Shown: positions 43,976-55,811 of the stretch, piece by piece
Numbering within the stretch: the first letter of the stretch is position 1
Layout of the letters: each line of letters begins with the position of its first letter
From: Nemophila menziesii
Taxonomy: Eukaryota; Streptophyta; Magnoliopsida; Boraginales; Hydrophyllaceae
Direction of reading: 5' to 3'
Length of the DNA stretch: 64,000 bases
Assembly: GCA_029959085.1 (NCBI GenBank)
Contig: JARWIR010000010.1
Coordinates: forward strand, 36,758,731-36,822,730
The notes under the pieces: model-generated
Databases searched by the model: none
What the model saw: the letters and a program-made list of their open reading frames with translations, nothing else
What the model was told of the DNA's origin: nothing
Program-made: the position numbers and the translations under genes

Positions 43976-46900
43976 ATGGATTTACATGATAAAAACATTG
44001 GAGAAATATGTCTAGCAGACAGTGCGACAACGCATACAATTTTAAGAAATAAAATATATTTCTCTGATTTACAAGCTTCTAAAGCAAATGTCAATACCAT
44101 ATCTGGTACATCCGACCTAATAGAAGGATTCGGAAAAGCTTGTATTGTACTTCCTGGTGGTACAAATATTTTAATAAGCAATGCCCTATATTCTAGTAGA
44201 TCAAACAGAAACCTACTAAGCTTTAAGAATATTCGAGAAAATGGGTATCACATTGAAACCATGAACGAAAATAATAGAGAATATCTCTATATTACATCAC
44301 TTATTTCTGGTAAAAAGAAAACGTTAGAAAAATTACCAGTATTATCTTCGGGATTATATTACACAAATATAAATCCAATTGAATCCAATAATATGGTCGC
44401 CCATAAAGTATCTGACCCAAGGATTTTTATTTTGTGGCATGATCGCCTAGGTCATCCGGGTGCCACAATGATGAGGAAAATTATTGAAAATTCTCATGGA
44501 CACCCTTTAAAGAACCAGAAAATTATCCTACCAAGCGAATTATCGTGTACTGCTTGTGCTCAAGGAAAACTAATTATTAGGCCATCCTCTACTAAAATTA
44601 TAAATGAAACTCCTTCTTTCTTGGAGAGAATTCAAGGAGATATTTGTGGGCCTATTTTTCCATCTTGTGGACCATTTCGATATTTTATGGTTCTAATTGA
44701 TGCTTCAACACGTTGGTCACATGTGAGTTTGTTATCAACTCGCAACACTGCATTTTCAAAACTTCTTGCACAGATAATTCGATTACGTGCACAATTTCCG
44801 GATTATACAATCAAGAAAATCCGTCTTGATAATGCAGGCGAATTTACATCCCAAAGCTTTAATGACTATTGTGTATCTATTGGGATAATAGTTGAGCATC
44901 CTGTGGCACATGTACATACACAAAATGGTTTAGCAGAATCCTTTATTAAAAGACTGCAGTTGATTGCTAGACCATTACTTATGAGAACTAAGTTGCCTAG
45001 TTCTGCTTGGGGACATGCCATATTACATGCTGCAGCTCTGGTTCGAATTAGACCAACATCTTATCATAAATACTCCCCATCTCAACTTGTGCTTGGGCAT
45101 GAACCAAGTTTGTCCCACTTAAGAATCTTTGGTTGCGCGGTACATGTACCTATCGCTCCACCACAACGAACAAAAATGGGACCACAAAGAAGATTGGGAA
45201 TTTATATCGGCTTTGAATCTCCATCAATTATAAAATATGTTGAACCTTTAACTGGAGATCTATTTACAGCACGTTTTGCTGATTGCCAATTTAATGAAAC
45301 TCAATTCCCAATCTTAGGAGGAGAAAAGAAAAAGCTGGAAAAATCTCAAATTTCATGGAATGTATCATCTCTATATCATTTCGATCCTCGCACAAAGCAA
45401 TCTGAACAAGAAGTTCAGAAAATTATACATTTGCAGAATGTTGCTAATCAACTTCCAGATGCATTCACTGATACAAAGAGAGTGACTAAGTCACATATAC
45501 CAGCTGAAAATGCTCCTGCTCGAATTGATATTCCAGAAGAGCAATTAACTAGCGGATTAGCAAACGAGTCAAATACATGCTTAAAGCGTGGTAGACCTAT
45601 CGGTTCCAAAGACAAAAATCCGCGAAAGAAAAGAGAACAAAATCAGAGAGATGGCAACTCGGAGATTGTTAACAATCCTGTAAATAACGCGATTTGTGAA
45701 ATAGCTGAAACGGCAACTTCAGCCGAGACTCAAACACTTGAAAATTTAAATATTGATAATGAAGAGATCTCGATGAACTATGTCGCTACAGGAATAAGAT
45801 GGAACCGAAATAAAATCCATATTGATCAAATATTCTCATATAAAGTCGCTATTGATTTAATGCATGAAAGCGAGGATCTTGAACCAAAATCAGTTCAAGA
45901 ATGTCAACGTAGAAATGATTGGCCAAAATGGAAAGACGCAATTCAGGCCGAATTAGACTCACTCGCAAAACGAAAAGTTTTTGGACCTATAGTCCAAACC
46001 CCTGAAAATGTAAGCCCTGTAGGCTACAAGTGGGTATTCATACGAAAACGTAATGAAAACAATGAGATTGTAAGATACAAGGCACGACTTGTAGCACAAG
46101 GTTTTTCACAGAGACCTGGGATTGATTATGAAGAAACATACTCTCCCGTGGTGGATGCAATTACTCTTAGATTTTTGCTTAGTTTGGCAGTAACTGAAGG
46201 ACTACATATGCATTTGATGGATGTAGTAACTGCATACCTCTACGGATCACTCGATAGTGACATTTTTATGAAAATCCCACAAGGATTAAAAATGCCTGAA
46301 GCATATAGCGCATACCCACGGGAAAATTACTCGATCAAATTACAAAGATCCTTGTATGGATTAAAACAATCTGGACGAATGTGGTATAATCGTCTTAGTA
46401 CATACCTTCTCAAAGAAGGTTATATCAACAATCCCATTAGTCCATGTGTTTTCATTAAGAAGTCTGGTTCTGGATTTGTTATTATTGCGGTCTACGTTGA
46501 TGATCTAAATCTAATAGGGACTCTTAAAGAGCTCACAATAGCAGCAACTTATTTATGCAAGGAGTTTGAGATGAAAGATCTTGGTAAAACAAAATTTTGC
46601 CTTGGCTTACAAATTGAACATTTGACAGATGGAACTTTTGTCCACCAATCAACATATGTTGAAAAAATCCTTAAGCGATTCAATATGGATAAATCTCATC
46701 CATTGAGTTCACCAATGGTTGTACGTTCACTCGATCCACAAAAGGACATTTTTCGTCCACGTGAAGATAACGAAGAAATTCTTGGCCCAGAAGTACCATA
46801 TCTTAGTGCAATTGGTGCATTGATGTATCTTTCTAACAACACTCGTCCAGACATTTCCTTTAGTGTGAATTTATTATCAAGATACAGTTCAGCACCAACA

Positions 46901-47494
46901 ATGAGACACTGGAATGGAATCAAACACATACTTCGTTATATTCGTGGAACTCACGATATGGGATTGCTATATTCAAAACATCATAAATCCAAATTAATTG
47001 GTTATGCAGATGCTGGATATTTATCAGACCCACATAAAGGAAGATCGCAAACTGGATATCTATTCACCTTTGGGGGCACTGCTATCTCATGGCGCTCTAC
47101 AAAACAAACCATTGCCGCTACATCTTCAAATCATGCCGAGATACTTGCACTTCACGAGGCAAGTCGAGAATGTGTTTGGCTAAGATCATTGACTCAACAT
47201 ATTCAAGGCGAATGCAACCTTTCAACGAACAAACAAATTCCGACAATACTATACGAAGATAATGCAGCTTGTATCGCTCAAGTCAAAGGAGGCTTCATCA
47301 AAGGTGACCGAACCAAGCACATCTCACCAAAGTTTTTCTTTACACATGAACTCCAGAAGAAATGTGAAATAGATGTTCATCAAGTTCGCTCAAGTGACAA
47401 TTTGGCTGATTTATTCACAAAGGCATTACCCACATCCACATTCAAGAAATTACGACACAAGATTGGTATGCATCGACTTCAAGACCTAGTCTGA
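43976..47494 (+). CDS. Copia Pol: protease, integrase, RT, RNase H; 1172 aa
   Basis: The frame opens at the protease: Asp-Ser-Ala at residues 15-17, where Asp-Ser-Gly is usual. The integrase zinc-binding (GAG-pre) region has WHDRLGHPG near 144-152. All three integrase catalytic residues are present (Asp 222, Asp 285 and Glu 321, with 35 residues between the last two). RT has YVDD (Asp 842 and 843). RNase H motifs follow, DAGY then a late EDNAA block. No stop or shift is seen. There is no gag part, so expression needs reinitiation, splicing or another device. Confidence 0.93.
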   Translation: MDLHDKNIGEICLADSATTHTILRNKIYFSDLQASKANVNTISGTSDLIEGFGKACIVLPGGTNILISNALYSSRSNRNLLSFKNIRENGYHIETMNENNREYLYITSLISGKKKTLEKLPVLSSGLYYTNINPIESNNMVAHKVSDPRIFILWHDRLGHPGATMMRKIIENSHGHPLKNQKIILPSELSCTACAQGKLIIRPSSTKIINETPSFLERIQGDICGPIFPSCGPFRYFMVLIDASTRWSHVSLLSTRNTAFSKLLAQIIRLRAQFPDYTIKKIRLDNAGEFTSQSFNDYCVSIGIIVEHPVAHVHTQNGLAESFIKRLQLIARPLLMRTKLPSSAWGHAILHAAALVRIRPTSYHKYSPSQLVLGHEPSLSHLRIFGCAVHVPIAPPQRTKMGPQRRLGIYIGFESPSIIKYVEPLTGDLFTARFADCQFNETQFPILGGEKKKLEKSQISWNVSSLYHFDPRTKQSEQEVQKIIHLQNVANQLPDAFTDTKRVTKSHIPAENAPARIDIPEEQLTSGLANESNTCLKRGRPIGSKDKNPRKKREQNQRDGNSEIVNNPVNNAICEIAETATSAETQTLENLNIDNEEISMNYVATGIRWNRNKIHIDQIFSYKVAIDLMHESEDLEPKSVQECQRRNDWPKWKDAIQAELDSLAKRKVFGPIVQTPENVSPVGYKWVFIRKRNENNEIVRYKARLVAQGFSQRPGIDYEETYSPVVDAITLRFLLSLAVTEGLHMHLMDVVTAYLYGSLDSDIFMKIPQGLKMPEAYSAYPRENYSIKLQRSLYGLKQSGRMWYNRLSTYLLKEGYINNPISPCVFIKKSGSGFVIIAVYVDDLNLIGTLKELTIAATYLCKEFEMKDLGKTKFCLGLQIEHLTDGTFVHQSTYVEKILKRFNMDKSHPLSSPMVVRSLDPQKDIFRPREDNEEILGPEVPYLSAIGALMYLSNNTRPDISFSVNLLSRYSSAPTMRHWNGIKHILRYIRGTHDMGLLYSKHHKSKLIGYADAGYLSDPHKGRSQTGYLFTFGGTAISWRSTKQTIAATSSNHAEILALHEASRECVWLRSLTQHIQGECNLSTNKQIPTILYEDNAACIAQVKGGFIKGDRTKHISPKFFFTHELQKKCEIDVHQVRSSDNLADLFTKALPTSTFKKLRHKIGMHRLQDLV

Positions 47495-47624
47495 GATGCT
47501 GACAAGAGGGGGAGATAACCACACGCTACACTCTTTTTTCCTTCATCACGGTTTTGTCCTAATAGGTTTTCCGGATAAAGGTTTTTAATGAGGTAGTTCT
47601 AAGGATTGAATATCCAAGGGGGAG
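47495..47624 (+). other. Copia 3' untranslated region with two purine tracts
   Basis: AGAGGGGGAGA at 47503-47513 and AAGGGGGAG at 47616-47624. The second directly abuts the 3' LTR and is the likely primer for plus-strand DNA synthesis. The first could be an additional tract. Confidence 0.7.
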
Positions 47625-47801
47625 TGTTATAACCCAATTAGTGGATAAGTCAATCCAAGCCCATGGACTTGTAGTCAAGCCCATGAAGACTAGGGTTAGG
47701 GTTACTTAGTCTCTATATATAGGACTCTAATGTTATGTAATCGTACGCTCTTTTCATATCACTAATATACTATTCTTTCTTTCTCTCTACTATTTACAAC
47801 A
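47625..47801 (+). repeat. Copia 3' LTR
   Basis: 177 bp, identical by eye to 41323-41499; TATATATA at 47714-47721. Followed by a TA microsatellite (47802-47824). Confidence 0.92.
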
Positions 47802-47824
47802 ATATATATATATATATATATATA

Positions 47825-48839
47825 TTTCATATATGAGTCAATTATAGATTAATGCTTATTAAAAAACTTATTTAAAAAAAGGTGCTTAGAATAAGATAGG
47901 TCACTTAGGGTCTTGAACACACTTCCTCTTTTCGAGATAGCAACCCCACTAGGAGTCTCTTCTTACTAAAGACCTCAACAAAATTTTAACACATGAAACC
48001 CAAAACCCCAATTACTTTACTACCCTCTTTTGTTTTTTTTTCTTATATATACTAAATATAACATTTCACTATTCCAGAAAGCTCATTATTCTCTCTCCTA
48101 AAAAGCTAGATCGGCAATGGAAGCTCCAAAACCACCACCACCATAACACCTCCACGGAACTCTAGTGCCGAGATCGGAGCAGCCTCCTTGTTCGACGAGC
48201 AGCCATGAAAATGTCACGCGTGCTCAGCTTCTCCAGATCTGGTGTTATGGTGGTGTTATGGTCACGCGAGCTCAGCAGATCTGGCAGAGCTTCTGAAGCG
48301 AGAGTGGGGGTGAGCTCGAACTGTTGGTGGTGGTGAGCATGGATGATGCAGGTAATGGTGGTTGCTGCTTTCTTCGTGTGATGCTCGTGTGGTGGTGGTG
48401 GTGGTGTTCGTGTTATGGTGGTTGAGCTCGAACGTTGGTTGCTGCGCGAAGAGAACCACTGTAGCCATTTCGCCAGCCATTTCCGGTGGTGATGTTGTCT
48501 TCAAGACGTGGAGTGGTGGTGGTGCAGCTCTTTTTGGACGGATGTTGCGCCGGAGCTGGAGAAGAGCCTCCTTCGACCGCTTGTTCGCCGGAGAAGCTGG
48601 GTGTTCGTGGCGTACTATGTACGCATGATTTTTTTTTCTTTCTATTTTTCGGATCTGGTTTGACCAGATCTGGTCAAGGTAGTTAGGTTACTTATTTTAT
48701 TATTTTTATTTGTATATTAATTTGTAATTTATTCAAAATTGTGTAATAAAGATGAATAAAGATTTTTTTGGACTATGTATTCTTTATTTTTTAATAATAC
48801 TCATCAAATTAATAGAATACTCACCAATTTTAAGAGACT
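47825..48839. other. Upstream region of the deubiquitinase gene; GC-rich segment of unknown origin
   Basis: The interval 48110-48640 is GC-rich, with repeated GGTGGTGGT and short inverted repeats (CACCATAACACC/GGTGTTATGGTGG, and CCAGATCTGG twice). Short ORFs on both strands cover it, but none shows a domain. It may be an unrecognised transposon end or a decayed gene. Confidence 0.3.
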
Positions 48840-49111
48840 GTGTATTACAGGATGTATGCAAGTTTTAATGATAAAAAGATTCGTTCCTCAGAGACTTAAG
48901 TGTGTTAACTTATGGGTAAATAAATCAGAGTAGCTATTAATAATTAAAAGATATTAAATAAATGTGATTGATGGAGATATTAATTATTAAACTAAATAAA
49001 TTTAAGATAATTAAATAAAATATGAAAGAATACGATGAGAGAATATAGCTTAGGTTTTGTTGGTATGCACCAATCCTTCTAATTCTTCTATCTATTTATA
49101 AGGGTGATGAT

Positions 49112-52100
49112 TAGGGATGCACACGAAAACCACGAAACCGCAAAAACACACAAAACCAACCCAACCAACCCGCACAAACCATGGTTTCTATTGGGCCCAA
49201 AATTAATTTTTTAGTGGATTTGGTTTGGTTTTCGGTTTGGGAAAAGCTCAAACCGTGGATAACCGACCCAACCCGCACTTTGGGCCCTTATATTATATAT
49301 ATGTATATATATATATATGTATGTATAAAATAGGTGGGTTAAAATATCCCACCTCATTTCACTCGTCTCTTACACGCTATTTTCTCTCTCTCGCCTCTTA
49401 CACAAAAAGGGGGCTAAAAACCCTAGCCTTTTCACCTTCGCTCTTCGCTACTCTCTGAAACCTATCCCTTCACCCATCCATCGCCATCTCTCCATGGCTC
49501 TTTTTGTACTCCGCACTAATTATTTGGAGGGTTTACAACAACCTTTGAGGTCCGCATTTAATGTTCGTGACTTCTCTCATGATGTTTATCGCCTCCGATT
49601 TACGAGCTTACCATGGTTAATCGATTAAGCCATAGTTAATACTTTATGCTATGGTTAATGACTTAATGATATGTTGGGTTTTCTGGATTTGTATAAAAGG
49701 CCGAGTTAGGGTTCGTGTTCTTCAAAACCCCCTTTTCCAGGTTTGAATCTTCAGTCTCTTCTCTCACTCTTCTCTTCTTCAATTGTTTTGTAATCTAATT
49801 GTTTATTGTAATTGATTTTCGAAAATAGTTTTAGGTTATTATTATGCATTATGATTATTATTTATTACTAATGACTTTTTTGATATGTGTTTGTGTTTTG
49901 CATATTATTGATTATGGAGGATGAATCCAAATCCATCATTGATCTTACTATACAACCCACTCAAGGTGTTGATCAAACACCTATTGGTAACTCTTCTGAT
50001 CCAATTGACACTCGCCCCTCTAGTATTAAACCCCATGTCCCTAAAAAATCTAAGAAAGAAACCTCTATTGTTGGAAAAACTTTGAAATTATTACTTATGA
50101 AGCTGGTAGTATAAGATCAGTTTGCAAATATTGTGAACATTCATATGCAGCTAATTCTAGGAAGCATGGTACAACTAATATGAATAATCACATTAAGCTT
50201 AAAAGATGCCCAGAATATCCCTTTTATCCTCCAACAGAAGATGGCCAAACTATGTTAAATTTTAAGAAATCTGACGAGGGAAAGAATGTAGTTGGAACTT
50301 ATGTGTTTTCCAATTGAAGCTTGTACTAAAGCCCTAGCTGAAATGGTCATTATAAATGAGTTAAGTTTTAGATTTGTGGAAGGCATTGGTTTCAAAAAAA
50401 ATTGTGATGTAATGCAACCCAAATATAAAACTATACCATCTAGAATGACTATTATGCGAAAGTGTATGGCTATATATGAAAAAGAGAAGCTTAAGTTGAA
50501 AAAATCATTGAAAAATATGATAATTAGTATGACCACTGATACATGGTCCTTTAATCAAAATTTGAATCATATGTGTTTGACTGCCTATTATGTAGATTCT
50601 GAGTGGAAATTAAATAAAAGAATCATAAGGTTTTGAAAAGTTGAGGATCATAAAGGTGAAACAATAGGTAGAAAAGTAGAATCAATTCTTATGGAATGGG
50701 ATATCAATTCATATCTTACTTTGACAGTTGATAATGCTTCTTCTAACACTGTTACAGTTAAGTATTTGGTGAAAGTTGCCAGGGAAAAACTAGAATCTCT
50801 TCTTAAGCATGAATTTCTTCATGTAAGGTGTTGTGCTCACATTTTGAACCTTATTGTAAAAGAGGGTGTGGTTGAGTTAGATGCTTGTATCAAAAATATA
50901 AGGGAGGCAGTTAGATATGTTAGAGGCTCTCCTTCTAGATTCAGAGATTTTAAGAATTGTGTGACTTTGTGTGGGATTGAATGTAAATCCAACTTGTGTC
51001 TTGATGTTCCTACAAGATGGAATTCTACTTATAAGATGCTTAAGTGTGCTGAAAAATTTGAAACTGTATTTGCGAGAATGAAAGTGGATGATACTTCTTA
51101 TACCACACATTTTAATGAGACTTCAAGAAATCCTCCAAACATAATTGATTGGGCAAATGGGAGGTATTTTGTTGAGTTTTTGAGGTTACACTAAGAAATT
51201 TAGAGGTACTTTATTTGTTACAACAAATCTTTTCTTTGATGAGATAGTCAGAATCTGGGGAAAAATAGTAAAATTTTGTGATAATGAGGATCCAGTACTT
51301 AGTAAAATGGCTACTGATATGAAAAAAAATTCAACATTTACTGGGGACTTAATAGTATCAACATCATACTCTATGTGGCAGCGACTTTAGATCCAAGGGA
51401 AAAAATGCAATACCTTCAATGCTACTTCAGTTTTATGTATACACCAATTGAAAGTGAACTATTGCTCACTAAGGTTGAAGATGCTTTAACAAGGATGTTT
51501 AAAGCTTATGAAAAAAATGTTGCTCCTAGTTCAACTAGTGGTGAAGTAGAAGCTCTACTACAAGCATAGCTGAAACTCCTTGTGTTCTTGGTGGCAGATT
51601 TCAGTCTTTCATGGCTGAGAAACATCCTTCCAAAGGATATGAACTAGATAGGTATCTAAAAGAATATATAAAGGAGATGACTTCTAATTTTGACATTTTA
51701 AATTGGTGGGAAAGTAATTCTATGAGGTTTAAAGTTTTGTCCCAACTTGCCAAACATGTGTTGGTTGTTCCAGTTTCAACAATGGCATCTGAATCCGCCT
51801 TTAGCACTAGTGGGAGAGTACTTGATCAATTTAGAAGTTCTTTGTCCCCCAAAACCATTGAAGATTTGATTTGTACTCAAAATTGGCTCATATATTCTCT
51901 TCCAATTAATCTTGGTACGTCAAAACAACTTGTGGAAGACTTGGAAGCTGAATTGGGTAAATTTTTAGTACTTGACTATATTTTTTTTTGCAATTTGCGA
52001 GTAAAGATTGCATACTTAAATGACGTGCATTTCACTATACCTTATGTAAGTTATAAGTCAGTTTCATACTTATATGACTTGCATTTCACTATACAAATGC

Positions 52101-53046
52101 ATATAGACTAAAGATTGCAACTCATGAGCTTCCTATGATGCAATTTAGGTGAATTTTGATTTGTACATGTGGTTTTTTATGTACAATTGAATTGAGGAAG
52201 TAATTCATTTGAGATGGAATTCTTTTGTCATGCATTTGATAGTTAAAAATTGTAGGTTGTTTTGTAAAACTGACCATGTCCCTTGTCCCTAAAGTTAAAG
52301 TGCATGTGATGATTAAAAACATAATCTGAGGCACTAACTCATAGCCAATGCCGATATAATAATCCGAGGATATGAATTTCTTACTCCATTTCTGCATTAC
52401 ATTATTTAAAATTGAATTTGGAACTAAATAATGGAGGCATTGTACAACTCTTATGAAACAGGAATGAAATGGAAATTCGGGAGTTGGAAGGGAGTGAATA
52501 AAGAGCTGAATGTCTATATCTTCAAACTCGACTCTTGGAATTGGAAATAAATGTTGTAGTTTGTTTTTGGAAATATTTGCCTAGAATCTTGGTTTTGGAT
52601 GTATTATTCTGTAATTCAGACAACTTTGGTGATTTGGCTATGTAATATCTTAATCTGTTTGATTTTGTTAGTTTGAAAAGTTGTAATTTGTAATTCAAGG
52701 TTGTTATTCTTGTATTTGGTAATTCAAGTATTTGATAACTTAATATGAACTTGAAATGTATTTTGTAAGTCATGTTTATTCGATTTTAGAGTGGCTTTAA
52801 TTGTTTTTGTATTATTTCAATTTTTCAGGGACCAAATTTTAAATAAGCAAAGTGAACCCAAAACCAAACCAAAACCAAACCAACAACCGAACCTGCACCC
52901 GCATTTGAGAATCCATGAAAAACCAACCCGCACCCATTTCACAATAACAGATTGGTTTTCGGTTTTCAAAACCTTAAAACCGCATGTGCGGGTTGGTTCT
53001 TGACTAGGGGTCAATGGGTCGGGTGCCCAACCCATGTGCACCCCTA
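49112..53046 (+). mobile_element. hAT DNA transposon inserted in the LTR (3935 bp)
   Basis: The ends are TAGGGATGCACACG and (inverted) TAGGGGTGCACATG, imperfect hAT-type terminal inverted repeats. The flanks GTGATGAT (49104-49111) and GTGATAAT (53047-53054) form an 8-bp target duplication with one difference. Subterminal regions are rich in AACCAACC/GGTTGG-like motifs. The LTR homology resumes exactly at both borders. A TA microsatellite lies at 49287-49325. Confidence 0.9.
49914..52111 (+). pseudogene. hAT transposase (BED finger, RISC/hATC type), broken
   Basis: Regions in order: an acidic and basic N terminus (49914-50113), then a BED zinc finger with CKYCEH...H...C (about 50110-50220). 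The DUF4413/RNase H-like core follows, with TTDTWSF, TVDNASSN and RCCAHILNL (about 50290-51190). ATLDPREK is near 51375, and the hATC dimerisation end (TMASESAFSTSGRVLD...QNWL) lies at about 51700-51890. In-frame stops occur at 50112, 50634, 51192 and 51567. Frameshifts lie before the finger and before 51611, so no functional protein is expected. Resembles plant RICESLEEPER-type proteins. Confidence 0.88.
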
Positions 53047-54270
53047 GTGATAATAGCTCTTAGATAAGTAGTCAGGATTCAAATTCCTCCCTATCCCCGT
53101 CAGGGTGGACTAGGGTGGCGACCTCACAATCACGAGAGGACTTAAATAGGGTGCTCCACTAGGTTCCTAAATGAGTCTGGCCTTCTAATGATGATCGGCG
53201 ATTAAATTAAACCCTAATGACTATATAGTTAGGCAAGCCCGTCAGGATCACTACCGCACACTAGACGTTTATGTGGTGTTTCAATAACTAGACACCCCTT
53301 CCGGGTGACCATCTAACTACTATTAGCACAACCCTAAATTGATCAGGTTTAAGACAGACAATAAATCAAAGCACATAAAACAAATATATGGTTAAGTAGC
53401 TAGAATTAATTTATTGCATATAATTCCAAAGAAACTTAGATAGAAAGAAAATAGAATTCATAGATTATACATATGCAAAACCAAAGCTATGGGGAAATTA
53501 GTTCATACTAGAAATAAATAAACTAAAATAAAGATACATACTTGTCAACTTGCTCTCTTGAATGACTCTTTTGATAAATAAACTTAAGGACTAGTTGTGG
53601 GAGGCAAGGACATGTTTACAAAGGTTAAAGGGTGTATTTATAGGAGTCCAGGGAGCCCTGAAACGTTTTCTTGGAGTAGGAGGAAAGTAATTGGACTTCT
53701 AACCCAACTCAAATTCGTAACCCTAAAATATAGAAAAGGTAAGAAACTGTTGATGTCTTGTTTTGGCATTAACTTATTCGTTTCAACTCCGTTTGACGTG
53801 TTTTGTATATCGGAACTGATCGTCTCGAAAAGCTCTACACTTTAGCTTTAGACCATTCTTCCAAATTCCAATCCAATCTTGAGTTATGATCACTTTTATG
53901 GACGTGGCTGGTGAAATTCAGATTTACTTGGCAACTTTATTTTCCATCCTTTATCTCCAATTTCCATCATTATCATCTTTCTTTTATCTCTTGGAATTTA
54001 TTTGTCATCTAATTAATTACCATATATCTTTAAAGTTTCACAATTAAACCAAATATGCTCTAAAAATAATAAATTATCAAATCAAGATAAGAAATAAAAA
54101 ATTACAATAATTCAAGTAAAAATCAAGTAACTGGCTTCCAAATAATCCTAAAATGATGTCTCCAACTAAGATTAAATCATCACAAATGGGAAGACATCAA
54201 AGCCCCAACTCAAAGTTGTATCGTCCCGATACAATAAAGATAAGAACAAAGGGAAGTCTCTAAATACACA

Positions 54271-55806
54271 TGATGTCTCCTCATTTGTCATGATTTAATA
54301 TTAAGACGAGAAATCATTTTTAGTGATTTAGAAGTCTTTCTAGTCGATTTTTCTTGAGAATTATTACACTTTCCTATTTCTAGTCTTGAGTTCATGAATT
54401 ATTAGTTTTAGAGCATATTTGGTTTAATTATTTATTTAGTGTGAAGCTTTAAAGATAATTATGGAGATTAATTAATAACCAAGTCAAATACTAAGAGATA
54501 AGAAAAGAAGATAAGCATGGAAGTTGAAGATAAGGAAACAAAAGCTAAAGTATGAAAAGGAAAAGCTGCCAAATAAATCTGAATTTCACCACCCACGACC
54601 AAAAATCAGCTTATATCTCAAAATCGGTGTGGAATTTGGAAGAATGGTCAAGAGAAAAGTTAAATATCTTTCTTAGGCGATGAATTTCGACTAGTCATAC
54701 GCGTCAAACGGATAAAAATTGAAGCTTCTAGGACCAAAACAAAAACAGGGCTGATCTTATATTTTAGGGTTACGAATTTGAGTTGGGCTAGGAGTCCAAT
54801 ACTTTCCTTCTCCTTCAAGAAAACGAATTAGGGCTTCTCTACACCTATAAATACACCCTTATATCACTTGTAAATCATCCTTTCCTCATAGTAATTAGTC
54901 CTTAGGTTTATTATCATCAGAATTATTGTAGAGAGCAAGATGACATCTTTTGTTCAATCTTTTAGTTTATTTCCTTCAGGTATGAACTAATTTTCCCATA
55001 GCTTGGGTTTTGCATCAAGTATAATCTATGAATTCTATTTTCTTTCTATCTAAGTTTCTTTGGGAATTATATGTTTTAATCTGATATTATCTTTTTACCT
55101 ATATATTTGTTTATGTGTTTTGAATTATTGCCTGTCCTAGAACTGATCACTTTAGGCTTTCTTAATAGTAGTTAGATGTTCACCTTAACTGGGTGTCTAA
55201 TTATTGAACACCACATAACGTCTAGTGTCGATATTGGTCTTGACAACACTAATTCTAGCTAGATAGTCATTAGGGTACGTTTTCACCACTATCACCATGT
55301 TTGGAATTTAATTGCTTAGGGCCTTGGTAGCGCTTGATAACCCTAAGTTTAGGCTGCCTCGTGGTGTGTCCGTAGCCCCCTTAGTCGCTCTCCGGGTCTA
55401 AGAGAGGGAATTTAGAATCCTGACTAAGTATTTAAGAGCTAATTATCTCCCTTATTGACTAGAATTTGATAGAAAGAATTAGAAGGATTAGTGCATACTA
55501 GCAAAACCTAAGCTATACCTCTCATCTCATATTTCTTATCTTTTATTTATTGTCTTTTATTTTCATTAGTTTAATCCTTAATCTCTCAATCGTTCCTATT
55601 TATTTTCTGTCGTTTAATTAATTATTTTCTACTCGTTATTTCTGCTCATTCGTATAACACACTAAGTCCCTGAGAACGAATCTTCTTATCATTAGAACTT
55701 GCATACGTCCTGTAATACTTGTAGTACCGTGCTTGTCTAGGGTGCTTTAGTGCATTGTTTTCTAGCTTATTTTTATCTTATTTTTATCACACCCTAGGCG
55801 ACACCA
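54271..55806 (+). repeat. Solo LTR, gypsy type A, with perfect target duplication
   Basis: 1536 bp from TGATGTCTCC to CGACACCA. It is flanked by ACACA at 54266-54270 and 55807-55811. TATAAATA at 54846-54853. No primer site or purine tract adjoins it. The 5-bp duplication shows a complete insertion later reduced by LTR-LTR recombination. Confidence 0.92.
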
Positions 55807-55811
55807 ACACA

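Larger units (their letters stand above)
41323..47801 (+). mobile_element. Complete Ty1/copia element with identical short LTRs (6479 bp)
   Basis: LTRs 41323-41499 and 47625-47801 (177 bp each) appear identical base for base. The flanks are ATATA on both sides (41318-41322 and 47802-47806), a possible 5-bp target duplication, although the site is a TA microsatellite. Gag and pol are both open with all catalytic residues present. This is a very young and possibly autonomous insertion into the upstream region of the deubiquitinase gene. Confidence 0.95.
48840..54199 (-). repeat. Gypsy LTR, type A, split by a hAT insertion
   Basis: Two parts, 54199-53047 and 49111-48840 (read on -), together match the LTR at 2109-3682. 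The last roughly 100 bases are lost at 48840. On - the LTR is preceded by a GAGTTGGGGCTT purine tract (54211-54200), so it is the 3' LTR of the element that continues to the right. Confidence 0.8.

Noticed and set aside
48362..48686. Val- and Arg-rich ORFs in the GC-rich block
   Set aside because: They are driven by GGTGGT repeats, conflict between strands, and have no domain.
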